NCBI RefSeq assembly: GCF_000737325.1 | Contig: NZ_CP011125.1 | Location: forward strand, 8,370,001 to 8,434,000 | Origin: Sandaracinus amylolyticus | GTDB taxonomy: Bacteria > Myxococcota_A > Polyangia > Polyangiales > Sandaracinaceae | Direction of reading: 5' to 3' | Length of the DNA: 64,000 nt | Part shown: in pieces, positions 34,326 through 42,740 of the stretch | Layout: each line of letters begins with the position of its first letter | Position numbering within the stretch: position 1 is the stretch's first letter | Translations under genes and position numbers: made by a program | The notes under the pieces: model-generated | Database searches by the model: none | The model's input: only the letters and a program-made list of their open reading frames with translations | Told to the model about the DNA's origin: nothing

Positions 34326-37300
34326 CTAACGCGCGCCGCGCAGCCGCGCGATCGCGGCGACGAGCTCGGCGGGCTCGACCGGCTTGCTGAGGTGCAGCTG
34401 GAACCCGGCCTCGAGCGCGCGCCGCCGATCTCCCTCGCTCGCGAACGCGGTGAGCGCGAGCGCCGGCACGCGACGCGCGCGATCGTCGTCGCGCTCGCGC
34501 AGCGTCCGGATCAGCTCGTAGCCGTCGGTGCCCGGCATGCCGATGTCGCTCACGAGCACGTCGGGCCGCGCCGCGTCGAACGCCGCGAGCGCGTCGTCCG
34601 CCGACGACGTCGCGGTGACGGGCATCCCGCAGTGCTCGAGGATCGCGCGCAGCACGTCGCGCGTGTCGGGCTCGTCCTCCACGAGGAGCACGCGGATGCC
34701 CGCGAGCTCCGGCAGCCGCGTGAGCTCCGACGTCTCGAGCTCCACCCGCGGTCGCTCCGTGGCCACGACGCCCGCCGGCATCGATCGCAGCGGCACGATC
34801 GGGATGCGCACCACGAAGCGCGCGCCTCGCGCTTCGCCCTCGCTCTCCGCGTGCACCGAGCCGCCGTGCAGCTCGACGAGGTGCTTCACCACCGAGAGCC
34901 CGAGCCCGAGCCCGCCGTGCTTGCGCGTGCTCGACGCGTCGGCCTGCCGGAACCGCTCGAACACGTGCGGCAGGAACTCGTGCGGGATGCCCTGCCCCGA
35001 GTCCTGCACCGCGATCTCGACGTGCGCGGCGCCGCCGTCGATCACCACGCGCCGCATCGTGACCACGACGTGCCCGCCGCGCGGCGTGAACTTCACCGCG
35101 TTCGTCAGCAGGTTCCACACGATCTGCTGGAGGCGCGTCGCGTCGCCCATCGTGCGGCACGCGCCGCCGAGCGTGACGTCCAGCGCGATGCCCTTGCTCT
35201 CCGCCGCGGGCCGCACGATCTCGACCGCGGCCTGGACGACCTGCGCGATGTCGAGCGGCGCCGCGTCGAGGCGCAGCTTGCCCGTCGAGATCCGCGCGAC
35301 GTCGAGCACGTCCTCGATGAGCGCGGTCTGGATCCGCACGTTGCGCTCGATCGTCTCGAGCGCGTGCGCTCGCTTGCTCTCGGGCAACGCGCCGCTGCGC
35401 AGCATCCGCGCCCATCCGAGCATCGCGTTGAGCGGGGTCCGCAGCTCGTGGGACATCGTCGCGAGGAACTCGTCCTTGAGCCGGTTCGCGTCCTCGGCGC
35501 GCCGTCGCTCGCCCTGCGCGAGCTCGTAGAGGCGCGCGTTCTCGAGCGCGATCGACGCGACGCCCGCGAGCTGCACGAGCACCGCCTCGTCCTCGCCGGT
35601 GAACTCTCCCGCGGATCGATGCGTGAGCTGCAGGAGCCCAAGGTTGCGCCCGTCGGAGCCCACCAGCGGCGCCGCGAGCCACCCGCGCATGCGCGGCGCG
35701 CGCTCCGCGTCGCGGAACGACGGATGCGCCACCAGCTCCGCGTGCGAGAGGCGCACCGGCCGATTCGTGTCGCGCACCAGCGCGTCGAGCTCGTCGACCG
35801 ACGAGTCGTCCGTCCCCGCCGCGAGCGCGTGCTCCTCGGACCGCGACACCGCGCGCGTCGGCGGCCCACCGTCGAGATCGCTCGCGACGATCGCGATCGC
35901 CTGGTGCGAGGGCACCAGCGCGCGCGCTCGCTCGGCGGTGATGCGCAGCAGCGCCTCGATCGTGCCCGAGCCCACGATGTCGAGCGCTGCTTCGGCGAGC
36001 CCGCGCAAGCGCGCGGAGTGCTCGCGCTCGCGCTCGAGCAGCCGCGCGCGCTCGTCCTCGATCGCGCGCCGCGCCGTCACGTCCTCGGCGATCAGCGCGA
36101 TGGCGTCGGGCCGCGGGCGCACCAGCGTGACCCGCACCCAGCCCGCGAACGACGGGCTCTCGTAGTGGAGCTCCCGCTGCCAGGTCACGCCGGTCTCGGC
36201 GACGCTCAGATAGCCCTGCCAGCGCTCGCTGGTCGGCAGCGTCGGCACCGTCTCGCGCAGGCTGATCGGCGGATCGTGACGTCCCGAAGGCAGCCCGTTG
36301 AGGCGCGCCGCCGCGCCGTTCTGGTAGAGGAGCTCGAAGTCGAGGATCGCGCCCGACGGGTCGCGCACCGGCGCGAAGTACGAGAACCCGAGCGGCGAGA
36401 TCTCCTGCGACACGCGGAAGAGCTCCTCGCTCTCCGCGAGCTCCTGCGCGAGCGCGCGCCGCGTGCGACCGAGCTGGACGTGCGCGCGCACGCGCGCGAC
36501 GAGCTCGCGCCCCGAGAACGGCTTCACCACGTAGTCGTCGGCGCCCGCGCCCATTCCGTCGACGCGCGACTCCTCGCCCGCGCGCGCCGAGAGCAGGACG
36601 ACCGGGAGCGCTGCGAGCGTCGGATCGGCGCGCACCGCGCGCACCAGTCCGAGCCCGTCGACGCCCGGCATCATCACGTCGCTCACGAGCACGTCGGGCA
36701 CCGCGACGCGCATCGCCTCGAGCGCGCGCGCGCCGTCCTCGACGCACTGCACGTCGAACGACGGCGAGAGCAGGCGCGTGAGGTACGCGCGCATGTCCGC
36801 GTTGTCGTCGGCGATCAGCACGCGGGCCTTGGTGCCCGGCGCGGGCGTCGCGACGCGCTCCGGCTCGGGCTCGGGCAGCCAGCGCTCCGCCTCTTCCACG
36901 AAGGGCCGCGCGCCGATGCGCGTGCTCTGCAGCGCGTGCGGAGACGAGACGCGATCCGCCGGCAGGTGCGCGTGCCCGGCGCGCAGCGTGACCGTGAAGG
37001 TCGTGCCGCGCCCGAGCGTGCTCTCGACGCCGATGGTCCCGCCGTGGAGGTGCACGAGCTCGTGCACCAGCGCGAGGCCGATCCCGGTGCCCTCGTGGGT
37101 GCGCGAGCGCGTGCCCTCGACCCGATGGAAGCGCTGGAAGAGCTGCGGCACCTCGTGCGGCGGGATGCCGCCGCCGGTGTCGGAGACCTCGAGCACGATG
37201 CGCTCGCCGCGCTCGCGCATCCGCACCGTGATGCGCCCGTCGAACGTGAACTTGAACGCGTTCGAGAGCAGGTTGAGGACGACCTTCTCCCAGAGGTCCG

Positions 37301-38624
37301 CGTCGACCCACACCGGCTGCGAGAGCGGCGGACAGTCGACCTCGAGCGCGAGCCCGCCGCGCTCGATCGGACCGCGGAACGCGCTCGCGAGATCGGTCGT
37401 GACCTGCGCGAGATCGAGCGGCTCGAACGACGCGCGCGCGCGCCCTGCCTCGATGCGCGCGAAGTCGAGCAGCGAGTTCACGAGCCGCAGCAGGCGGAGC
37501 GCATTGCGATGCACGCTCGCGAGCGAGTCGCCCTCGAGCCGGCCCGGCGGCGCGCGCATCGCGTCCTCGAGCGGCGCGAGGATCAGCGTGAGCGGCGTGC
37601 GCAGCTCGTGGCTCGCGTTGCTGAAGAACGTCGTCTTGAGGCGATCGAGCTCCGCGAGCTCCTCGGCGCGGCGGCGCGCCGCCTCCGCCGCGCGCGCGTG
37701 ATCGAGCGCCGTCGCGACCTGATCCGCGAGCAACGAGAAGAACCCGCGGTAGCGATCGTCGAGCGCGATCCGCGGCGAGCACCCCGCCACCACGAAGCCC
37801 TGCGGGCCCGCGCCGCCCGGCGTCGCGAGCGGGAGCACCACCACGCAGGTCGCCGGCTCGGGCCACGGCCCACCCGGCAGCGGACCGAGCCCGTTCAGCG
37901 CCTCGCCGTGGACCACCACGAGCCCCTCGCGCGCCGCGCGCGCGAGCGGCCACGGCGTGCTCTCGCCCTCGAGCGCGATCTCCTCGGCGCACGCGATCGA
38001 GTCGATCCCGACCTGCGCCGCGAGCCGCGCGCTGCGCCCGTCGGGCGCGCTCAGATAGAAGAGCGCGAACGGCACGTCGGCCGACGCCGGCACGAGCGCC
38101 CGCGCGGTGCGCTCGCACGCGTCGATCGGCGACGTCGCGGTGCCCACGACCTTCGCGAGCGTCCGCAGCGTCCCGAGCCGCCGCTCGCCGAGCACCTTCG
38201 CGGTCGTCTCCTGGACCGCGGTGAACACGCCGCCGATGCCGCCGCTCTCGTCGCGGATCGGGCTGTACGAGAACGTGAAGTACGTCTCCTCGACGAACCC
38301 GTGTCGGTTCATCGGGAGCATCTCGTCCTCGGCCCACGTGCCCTCGCCGCGCTCGACGACGGTGGCGAGCATCGGCCCGATGATGTGCCAGATCTCCGGC
38401 CAGACCTCGCGCCCCGGCCGCCCCAACGCGCGCGGGTGCTTGTCGCCGAGGATCTCGGCGTACGCGTCGTTGTAGAGCTTCACGAGCTCCGGTCCCCACC
38501 ACACCAGGATGGGGAAGCGCGAGCTCAGGCACGTGCTCACGCTGGTGCGGAGGCTCTGCGGCCAGCGCTCGACCGGCCCGAGCGGCGTGCGCGACCAGTC
38601 GACCGCGCGCATGCGCGCACCCAT
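34326..38624 (-). CDS. Double hybrid histidine kinase (PAS-GAF-HK-REC-PAS-GAF-HK-REC), 1432 aa
   Basis: Order: PAS (about 10-140, VDWSRTPLGPVERWPQSLRT), GAF (160-300), HisKA with His339 (SHELRTPLT) and HATPase, receiver with Asp649 (VSDVMMPG), PAS (720-830), GAF (860-1020), HisKA with His1059 (SHELRTPLN) and HATPase (GLGLGLSVVKHL), receiver with Asp1360 (VSDIGMPG). There are no membrane helices and no DNA-binding domain, so it is a soluble phosphorelay hub. Two complete kinase-receiver modules in one chain are unusual. The start at 38624 follows GGTGAG; 38612 is an alternative. Confidence 0.92.
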   Translation of the reverse strand: MGARMRAVDWSRTPLGPVERWPQSLRTSVSTCLSSRFPILVWWGPELVKLYNDAYAEILGDKHPRALGRPGREVWPEIWHIIGPMLATVVERGEGTWAEDEMLPMNRHGFVEETYFTFSYSPIRDESGGIGGVFTAVQETTAKVLGERRLGTLRTLAKVVGTATSPIDACERTARALVPASADVPFALFYLSAPDGRSARLAAQVGIDSIACAEEIALEGESTPWPLARAAREGLVVVHGEALNGLGPLPGGPWPEPATCVVVLPLATPGGAGPQGFVVAGCSPRIALDDRYRGFFSLLADQVATALDHARAAEAARRRAEELAELDRLKTTFFSNASHELRTPLTLILAPLEDAMRAPPGRLEGDSLASVHRNALRLLRLVNSLLDFARIEAGRARASFEPLDLAQVTTDLASAFRGPIERGGLALEVDCPPLSQPVWVDADLWEKVVLNLLSNAFKFTFDGRITVRMRERGERIVLEVSDTGGGIPPHEVPQLFQRFHRVEGTRSRTHEGTGIGLALVHELVHLHGGTIGVESTLGRGTTFTVTLRAGHAHLPADRVSSPHALQSTRIGARPFVEEAERWLPEPEPERVATPAPGTKARVLIADDNADMRAYLTRLLSPSFDVQCVEDGARALEAMRVAVPDVLVSDVMMPGVDGLGLVRAVRADPTLAALPVVLLSARAGEESRVDGMGAGADDYVVKPFSGRELVARVRAHVQLGRTRRALAQELAESEELFRVSQEISPLGFSYFAPVRDPSGAILDFELLYQNGAAARLNGLPSGRHDPPISLRETVPTLPTSERWQGYLSVAETGVTWQRELHYESPSFAGWVRVTLVRPRPDAIALIAEDVTARRAIEDERARLLEREREHSARLRGLAEAALDIVGSGTIEALLRITAERARALVPSHQAIAIVASDLDGGPPTRAVSRSEEHALAAGTDDSSVDELDALVRDTNRPVRLSHAELVAHPSFRDAERAPRMRGWLAAPLVGSDGRNLGLLQLTHRSAGEFTGEDEAVLVQLAGVASIALENARLYELAQGERRRAEDANRLKDEFLATMSHELRTPLNAMLGWARMLRSGALPESKRAHALETIERNVRIQTALIEDVLDVARISTGKLRLDAAPLDIAQVVQAAVEIVRPAAESKGIALDVTLGGACRTMGDATRLQQIVWNLLTNAVKFTPRGGHVVVTMRRVVIDGGAAHVEIAVQDSGQGIPHEFLPHVFERFRQADASSTRKHGGLGLGLSVVKHLVELHGGSVHAESEGEARGARFVVRIPIVPLRSMPAGVVATERPRVELETSELTRLPELAGIRVLLVEDEPDTRDVLRAILEHCGMPVTATSSADDALAAFDAARPDVLVSDIGMPGTDGYELIRTLRERDDDRARRVPALALTAFASEGDRRRALEAGFQLHLSKPVEPAELVAAIARLRGAR

Positions 38625-38836
38625 CTCACCGCCGCCGGCGAGGCACTCTTCGGTGCGTGCTCCGTCCGCCAAGTGGTCGAGCCTCGAACGCCGCCCACCT
38701 AGCCCCTCCACTGCCCATCACAAGGGACCCCGCCCGAGCCGGCAGGTCCACGCGTGCCTACGATCCTCCCCATGCGGTCGAGCTTTCCTCCGTCGTTCGC
38801 GTCCTCCCTGCGCTCGGCTACACTCGCCGGCACGAG

Positions 38837-40540
38837 ATGAAGCTCTGCACCGCATGCGGCACGCGGTTCAGCGAGCCGGTGGCGTTCTGCCCGCACGACG
38901 GCACGCCCACGCAGGAGCTGAACGACGCGCCCCCGCCCGACCCGCTCCTCGGCCGCGTCATCGACGGTCGCTATCGCGTCGAGAAGGCGATCGGCGAAGG
39001 CGGGATGGGCATCGTGTACCTCATCTCGCACGCCGTGCTCGGCAAGCGCATGGCGCTGAAGGTCCTGCGCGGCGACATGGCGAAGGACAGCGACGTCGTG
39101 CAGCGCTTCATGCAGGAAGCGCAGAGCGCGACGTCGATCGGTCACCCCAACATCATCGACATCAGCGACTTCGGTCGCCTGCCCGACGGCTCCGTCTACT
39201 TCGTGATGGAGTTCCTCGACGGCACGTCGCTCACGCACTTCATCGGGACCGGCGGGTCGATCCCGATGCAGACCGCGCTGCACGTCATCCGGCAGATCGC
39301 GAGCGCGCTCGACGCGGCGCACGCGCGCGGGATCGTCCACCGCGACATGAAGCCGGACAACGTCTACCTCGTGAAGCAGGGCAAGGACCCGCACTTCGTG
39401 AAGGTGCTCGACTTCGGCATCGCGAAGGTGGGCGGCGCCTCGAGCAAGCTGACGAAGACCGGGATGATCTTCGGAACGCCCCACTACATGTCGCCCGAGC
39501 AGGCGTCGGGGCAGAGCGTCGACCGGCGCACCGACGTCTACGCGCTCGGCGTGATCATGTACGAGATGTTCACCGGGAAGGTGCCGTTCGACGGCGACAC
39601 CTTCATGGGGATCCTCTCGAAGCACATGTTCGAGCAGCCGCTGCCGCCCTCGCAGGTGCAGGGCACGAAGGGCCTCGGCGCGGTGGAGGACGTGATCCTC
39701 CGGTCGCTCGCGAAGAAGCCGGAAGATCGCTACCAGTCGATGTCCGAGCTGATCGAGGACCTCGACAAGATCGCGGGCGGCGGGCAGGTCCACATCGCGC
39801 GGCGCGGCGGGATCGCGCCGCCGGGCAACCTCGCCGACGCGCTCGAGCCGCCGACGCGCACCGAGATGCGCCTCGGTCAGGCGTTCGGCGCGGACGGGAT
39901 GCCGCCGGCCGAGCCCGACGTCGTGCCGAAGAGCCGGGCGCCGATGATCGCGCTCGCGATCGTCGTGCTGCTCGTCGTCGGCGTGGGCGTCGGCGGCGTG
40001 GTGTTCTGGGCGAGCGGGACCGCGGCGACCGCGGGGACGACGACGGGGCCGGCGCCGATCGTGGTGCCGCCGCTGCCGCCGGGCACGACGCCGACGACGC
40101 CGGTCACCACGCCGACGCCGACGCCCGCGGTCACGACGACGACCCCGGTGACCACGACCACGCCGACGGCGCCGGTCGTCGCGCCGCGGCCGCGCGTGGT
40201 GCAGATCGCGTCCGAGCCGGTCGGCGCCGAGGTGGTGATCGACGGAGCGATCGTCGGGAACACGCCGCTCGAGCTGCCCGCGCCGGAGACCGGCGAGCGC
40301 GTCGCGGAAGTGCGGATGCGCGGGTACGAGAGCGCGAGCGTGATGGTCGGCGCGACGAGCCCGGAGACGGTGCGCGTCACGCTGACGCCGGTGCGCGTCG
40401 CGAGCGGTGGCGGCACGGGACGCCGTCCGCCGCGCGAGACGACGACCACGACGACCGAAGCGCCGACGCCCACGCCGACCCCGACGCCCACGCCGCGGAC
40501 GCGGCCGCAGAGCGAAGTCGTCGATCCCTGGGCGCAGTGA
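38837..40540 (+). CDS. PknB-type Ser/Thr protein kinase with zinc ribbon and PEGA domain, 567 aa
   Basis: An N-terminal zinc ribbon (CTACGTRF...CPHDG) precedes a complete Hanks-type kinase domain: GEGGMGIVY, catalytic HRDMKPDN, DFGIAKV and FGTPHYMSPEQ. One membrane helix (IALAIVVLLVVGVGVGGVVF) and a Thr/Pro-rich stalk lead to an extracytoplasmic PEGA domain (VVQIASEPVGAEVVIDGAIV, GNTPLELP) and a Thr/Pro tail. The myxobacterial layout is common. Start codon ATG 38837 opens MKLCTACG. The gene is divergent from the hybrid kinase across a 212-base gap. Confidence 0.95.
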   Translation: MKLCTACGTRFSEPVAFCPHDGTPTQELNDAPPPDPLLGRVIDGRYRVEKAIGEGGMGIVYLISHAVLGKRMALKVLRGDMAKDSDVVQRFMQEAQSATSIGHPNIIDISDFGRLPDGSVYFVMEFLDGTSLTHFIGTGGSIPMQTALHVIRQIASALDAAHARGIVHRDMKPDNVYLVKQGKDPHFVKVLDFGIAKVGGASSKLTKTGMIFGTPHYMSPEQASGQSVDRRTDVYALGVIMYEMFTGKVPFDGDTFMGILSKHMFEQPLPPSQVQGTKGLGAVEDVILRSLAKKPEDRYQSMSELIEDLDKIAGGGQVHIARRGGIAPPGNLADALEPPTRTEMRLGQAFGADGMPPAEPDVVPKSRAPMIALAIVVLLVVGVGVGGVVFWASGTAATAGTTTGPAPIVVPPLPPGTTPTTPVTTPTPTPAVTTTTPVTTTTPTAPVVAPRPRVVQIASEPVGAEVVIDGAIVGNTPLELPAPETGERVAEVRMRGYESASVMVGATSPETVRVTLTPVRVASGGGTGRRPPRETTTTTTEAPTPTPTPTPTPRTRPQSEVVDPWAQ

Positions 40541-40621
40541 CCGTTCACGGATGGGGCGTCGCGGCGACGTGACGCCATCCGTGCCGTCCTGACGCGCCCG
40601 ACCCGACCGACGTTCGATTTT

Positions 40622-40639
40622 CATCCCTATACGGGGATG
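40622..40639. other. Short inverted repeat in an AT-richer spot
   Basis: CATCCC (40622-40627) and GGGATG (40634-40639) flank TATACG, just after a TTTT run and ahead of the 84-bp array. It could be an operator-like dyad or part of a promoter. It is not a good terminator for the kinase gene because the T-run is on the wrong side. Confidence 0.3.
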
Positions 40640-40644
40640 GTGAT

Positions 40645-41078
40645 GACCCCGACCCGACGCCGTACGCGCCGTTGTGGCACGGTCATCACCCTCCATGTTC
40701 GACGTTCACCGCGATCGAAGACGGTCGAGACCCCGACCCCACGCCGTCGATCGCGCTCCCCCGCGGTGATCACCATCCACCCGCGGAATTCACGCGACCG
40801 AGGTTGGGTCGAGACCGCGACCGCGCGCCATCGATCGCGCTCCCCCGCGGTCATCACCCTCTCCCAGCGCGGCCCACCGCGATCCGAGATGGTCACGACC
40901 CCGACCCGGCGCCTTCGATCGCGCTCCCCCCACGGCGATCACCCTCTCCGGTCGCGGTCCACGCCGCTCCCCCGCGGTCATCACCCTCCACCACCGCGAT
41001 CGATCGCGACCGAGGTTGGGTCGCGACCCCGACCCGACGCCGTCGACGCCGCTCCCCCGCGGTCATGCCCCTCGCGTG
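40645..41078. repeat. Imperfect 84-bp tandem array
   Basis: GACCCCGACCC-type unit starts lie at 40645, 40729, 40813 and 40897 (84 bases apart), then a shortened unit near 40956 and a last one at 41025. Each unit carries TCGCGCTCCCCCGCGGTCAT followed by CACCCTCC. The 84-base period is a multiple of three and several frames stay open on both strands, but none has a start with a ribosome site, a signal peptide or a sensible composition. It occupies almost the whole gap between the PknB and CAP genes. Confidence 0.85.
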
Positions 41079-41111
41079 ACACGCACGCCGGCCCCGTGTA
41101 CGCATCCTGCC

Positions 41112-42740
41112 GTGCACAAAGCCATCGCCCTGCTCCTCGCCCTCGTCACCGTGATCGGCTGCGGTGGACGCCAGCGCACGCGGCTCGGTCGCGAGCAGAC
41201 CGACACCGAGATCGCCGCGCCCGCGCCGACCGTCGCGCAGTACGAGACGAACGTGCCCGCGGGCTCGCCCGTCACCGGCGGTGGCGACTCGGCCGCGGTG
41301 CAGACCGCGATGACGAACGCGTCGACCGCCGCGTCGATGCCGCTCACCGGCGATCCGCGCCTCGGCACGCTCGCCGAGTGGGTCGCAGATCGGCTCGGAC
41401 CGAGCGGCGATCCGCCGCCGCCCGAGGTGATCGACTTCCTCGCGTGGAACCTCGGCCTCGTCGAGCCCACGCCGCACGTCATCGTGCTCGGCCTGCCCGA
41501 TCACGTCTCGATCGCCGAGCACGTGCAGCGCAGCGCGTCGCAGTTCCTCGGGCGACAGACCTACACGCACTGGGGCGCGACCGTGCTGCCGCGCAGCGGC
41601 GTGTGGCTCGTGGTGGTCGTGCTCTCGTGGCGGCACCTCTCGCTCGATCCGATCGCGCGCACGCTCCCCGCGGGCTCGCCGATCCGCGTGAACGGCCGGC
41701 TCGAAGAGGGCTACGCGAACCCGACGATCGTCGTGCAAGCGCCCGACGGCGAGGTGACGCGTCTGCCCGCGGGCAGCGGTCCCGACTTCGACGTGCGGGT
41801 GCCGACGACGACGAACGGCGGCTTCCAGGTCGAGGTGATCGCGCGCGGCCCCCACGGCGAGAGCGTGCTCGCGAACGCGCCGGTCTACGTCGGCACCGAG
41901 CCTCCGCGCAGCGTGCGCGTGTCGCCCGCGAGCGAAGAGCCGAGCGGCCCCGCGCCCGACGTCGCGACGCTGCGCGCGCAGCTCCTCGAGCAGCTCAACC
42001 GCACGCGCGCCGAGGTCGGCCTACCGCCGCTCCAGGAAGATCCGCGCCTCGACGAGATCGCGCTCGCGCACAGCCAGGACATGCTCGAGCACGACTTCCT
42101 CGGGCACGTCTCGCCGCGCACGGGGAGCGCCGCGGATCGCGTGTCGCGCGGCGGCATCCGCAGCGGGCTCGTGCTCGAGAACATCGGGCGCGGCTACTCG
42201 GCGAGCGAGATCCACCGCGGCCTGATGGACAGCCCGGGGCACCGCGCGAACCTCGTGAACCCCGACGCGACGCACGTCGGCATCGGCGTCGTGTCCGAGG
42301 AGGAGAACGGGCGCGTCGCGTTCCTCGCGACCCAGGTGTTCATCCGCGAGGCGCAGGAGATCGACGTCGCGTCGGCCCCGGCGCGCCTGCTCGAAGAGAT
42401 CAACCGCGCGCGCGTCGCGCGCGGGGCGCCCGAGATGCGCATGGAGGAGAACCTCCAGCGCGCGGCGCAGGAAGCCGCGCAGGCGTACTTCGCGGAGCCC
42501 ACGCTCGATCAGCAGTCGACGACCGATCGCGCGACCCAGAACATGCGCCGCTTCGCGATCGCGTTCCGCCGCGTCGGCGCGGTGATGGCGGTGGTGAGCT
42601 CGCTGGAGGAAGCGCGCCAGCTCGAGCCCGCGCTCGACGACACGGTGCGCGTCGCGGGCATCGGCGTCGCGCAGGGGGATCGCCCCGATCACCCGCCGAA
42701 CTCGATCGCGGTGGTGATCCTGCTCGCGTGGGAGCGCTGA
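41112..42740 (+). CDS. CAP (SCP-like) domain lipoprotein, 542 aa
   Basis: GTG 41112 opens a lipoprotein signal peptide (AIALLLALVTVIGCGG). A middle domain of about 200 residues has strands but no recognised fold. The CAP domain starts near residue 280: LLEQLNRTRAEVGLPPL, IALAHSQDMLEHDFLGHVSP, then VLENIGRGYSA and GLMDSPGHRANLVNPDATHV, the classic SCP/YkwD His-Glu-Glu-His pattern. A partial second CAP-like repeat follows (LLEEINRARVARGAPEM). It is an envelope protein of unknown activity. Its stop abuts the convergent broken gene (TGATCA). Confidence 0.9.
   Translation: MHKAIALLLALVTVIGCGGRQRTRLGREQTDTEIAAPAPTVAQYETNVPAGSPVTGGGDSAAVQTAMTNASTAASMPLTGDPRLGTLAEWVADRLGPSGDPPPPEVIDFLAWNLGLVEPTPHVIVLGLPDHVSIAEHVQRSASQFLGRQTYTHWGATVLPRSGVWLVVVVLSWRHLSLDPIARTLPAGSPIRVNGRLEEGYANPTIVVQAPDGEVTRLPAGSGPDFDVRVPTTTNGGFQVEVIARGPHGESVLANAPVYVGTEPPRSVRVSPASEEPSGPAPDVATLRAQLLEQLNRTRAEVGLPPLQEDPRLDEIALAHSQDMLEHDFLGHVSPRTGSAADRVSRGGIRSGLVLENIGRGYSASEIHRGLMDSPGHRANLVNPDATHVGIGVVSEEENGRVAFLATQVFIREAQEIDVASAPARLLEEINRARVARGAPEMRMEENLQRAAQEAAQAYFAEPTLDQQSTTDRATQNMRRFAIAFRRVGAVMAVVSSLEEARQLEPALDDTVRVAGIGVAQGDRPDHPPNSIAVVILLAWER

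Noticed and set aside
40672-41079. Coding reading of the 84-bp array (28-residue repeats)
   Set aside because: Several frames on both strands are open at once. None has a ribosome site or signal peptide, and the composition is Arg/Pro/His noise.
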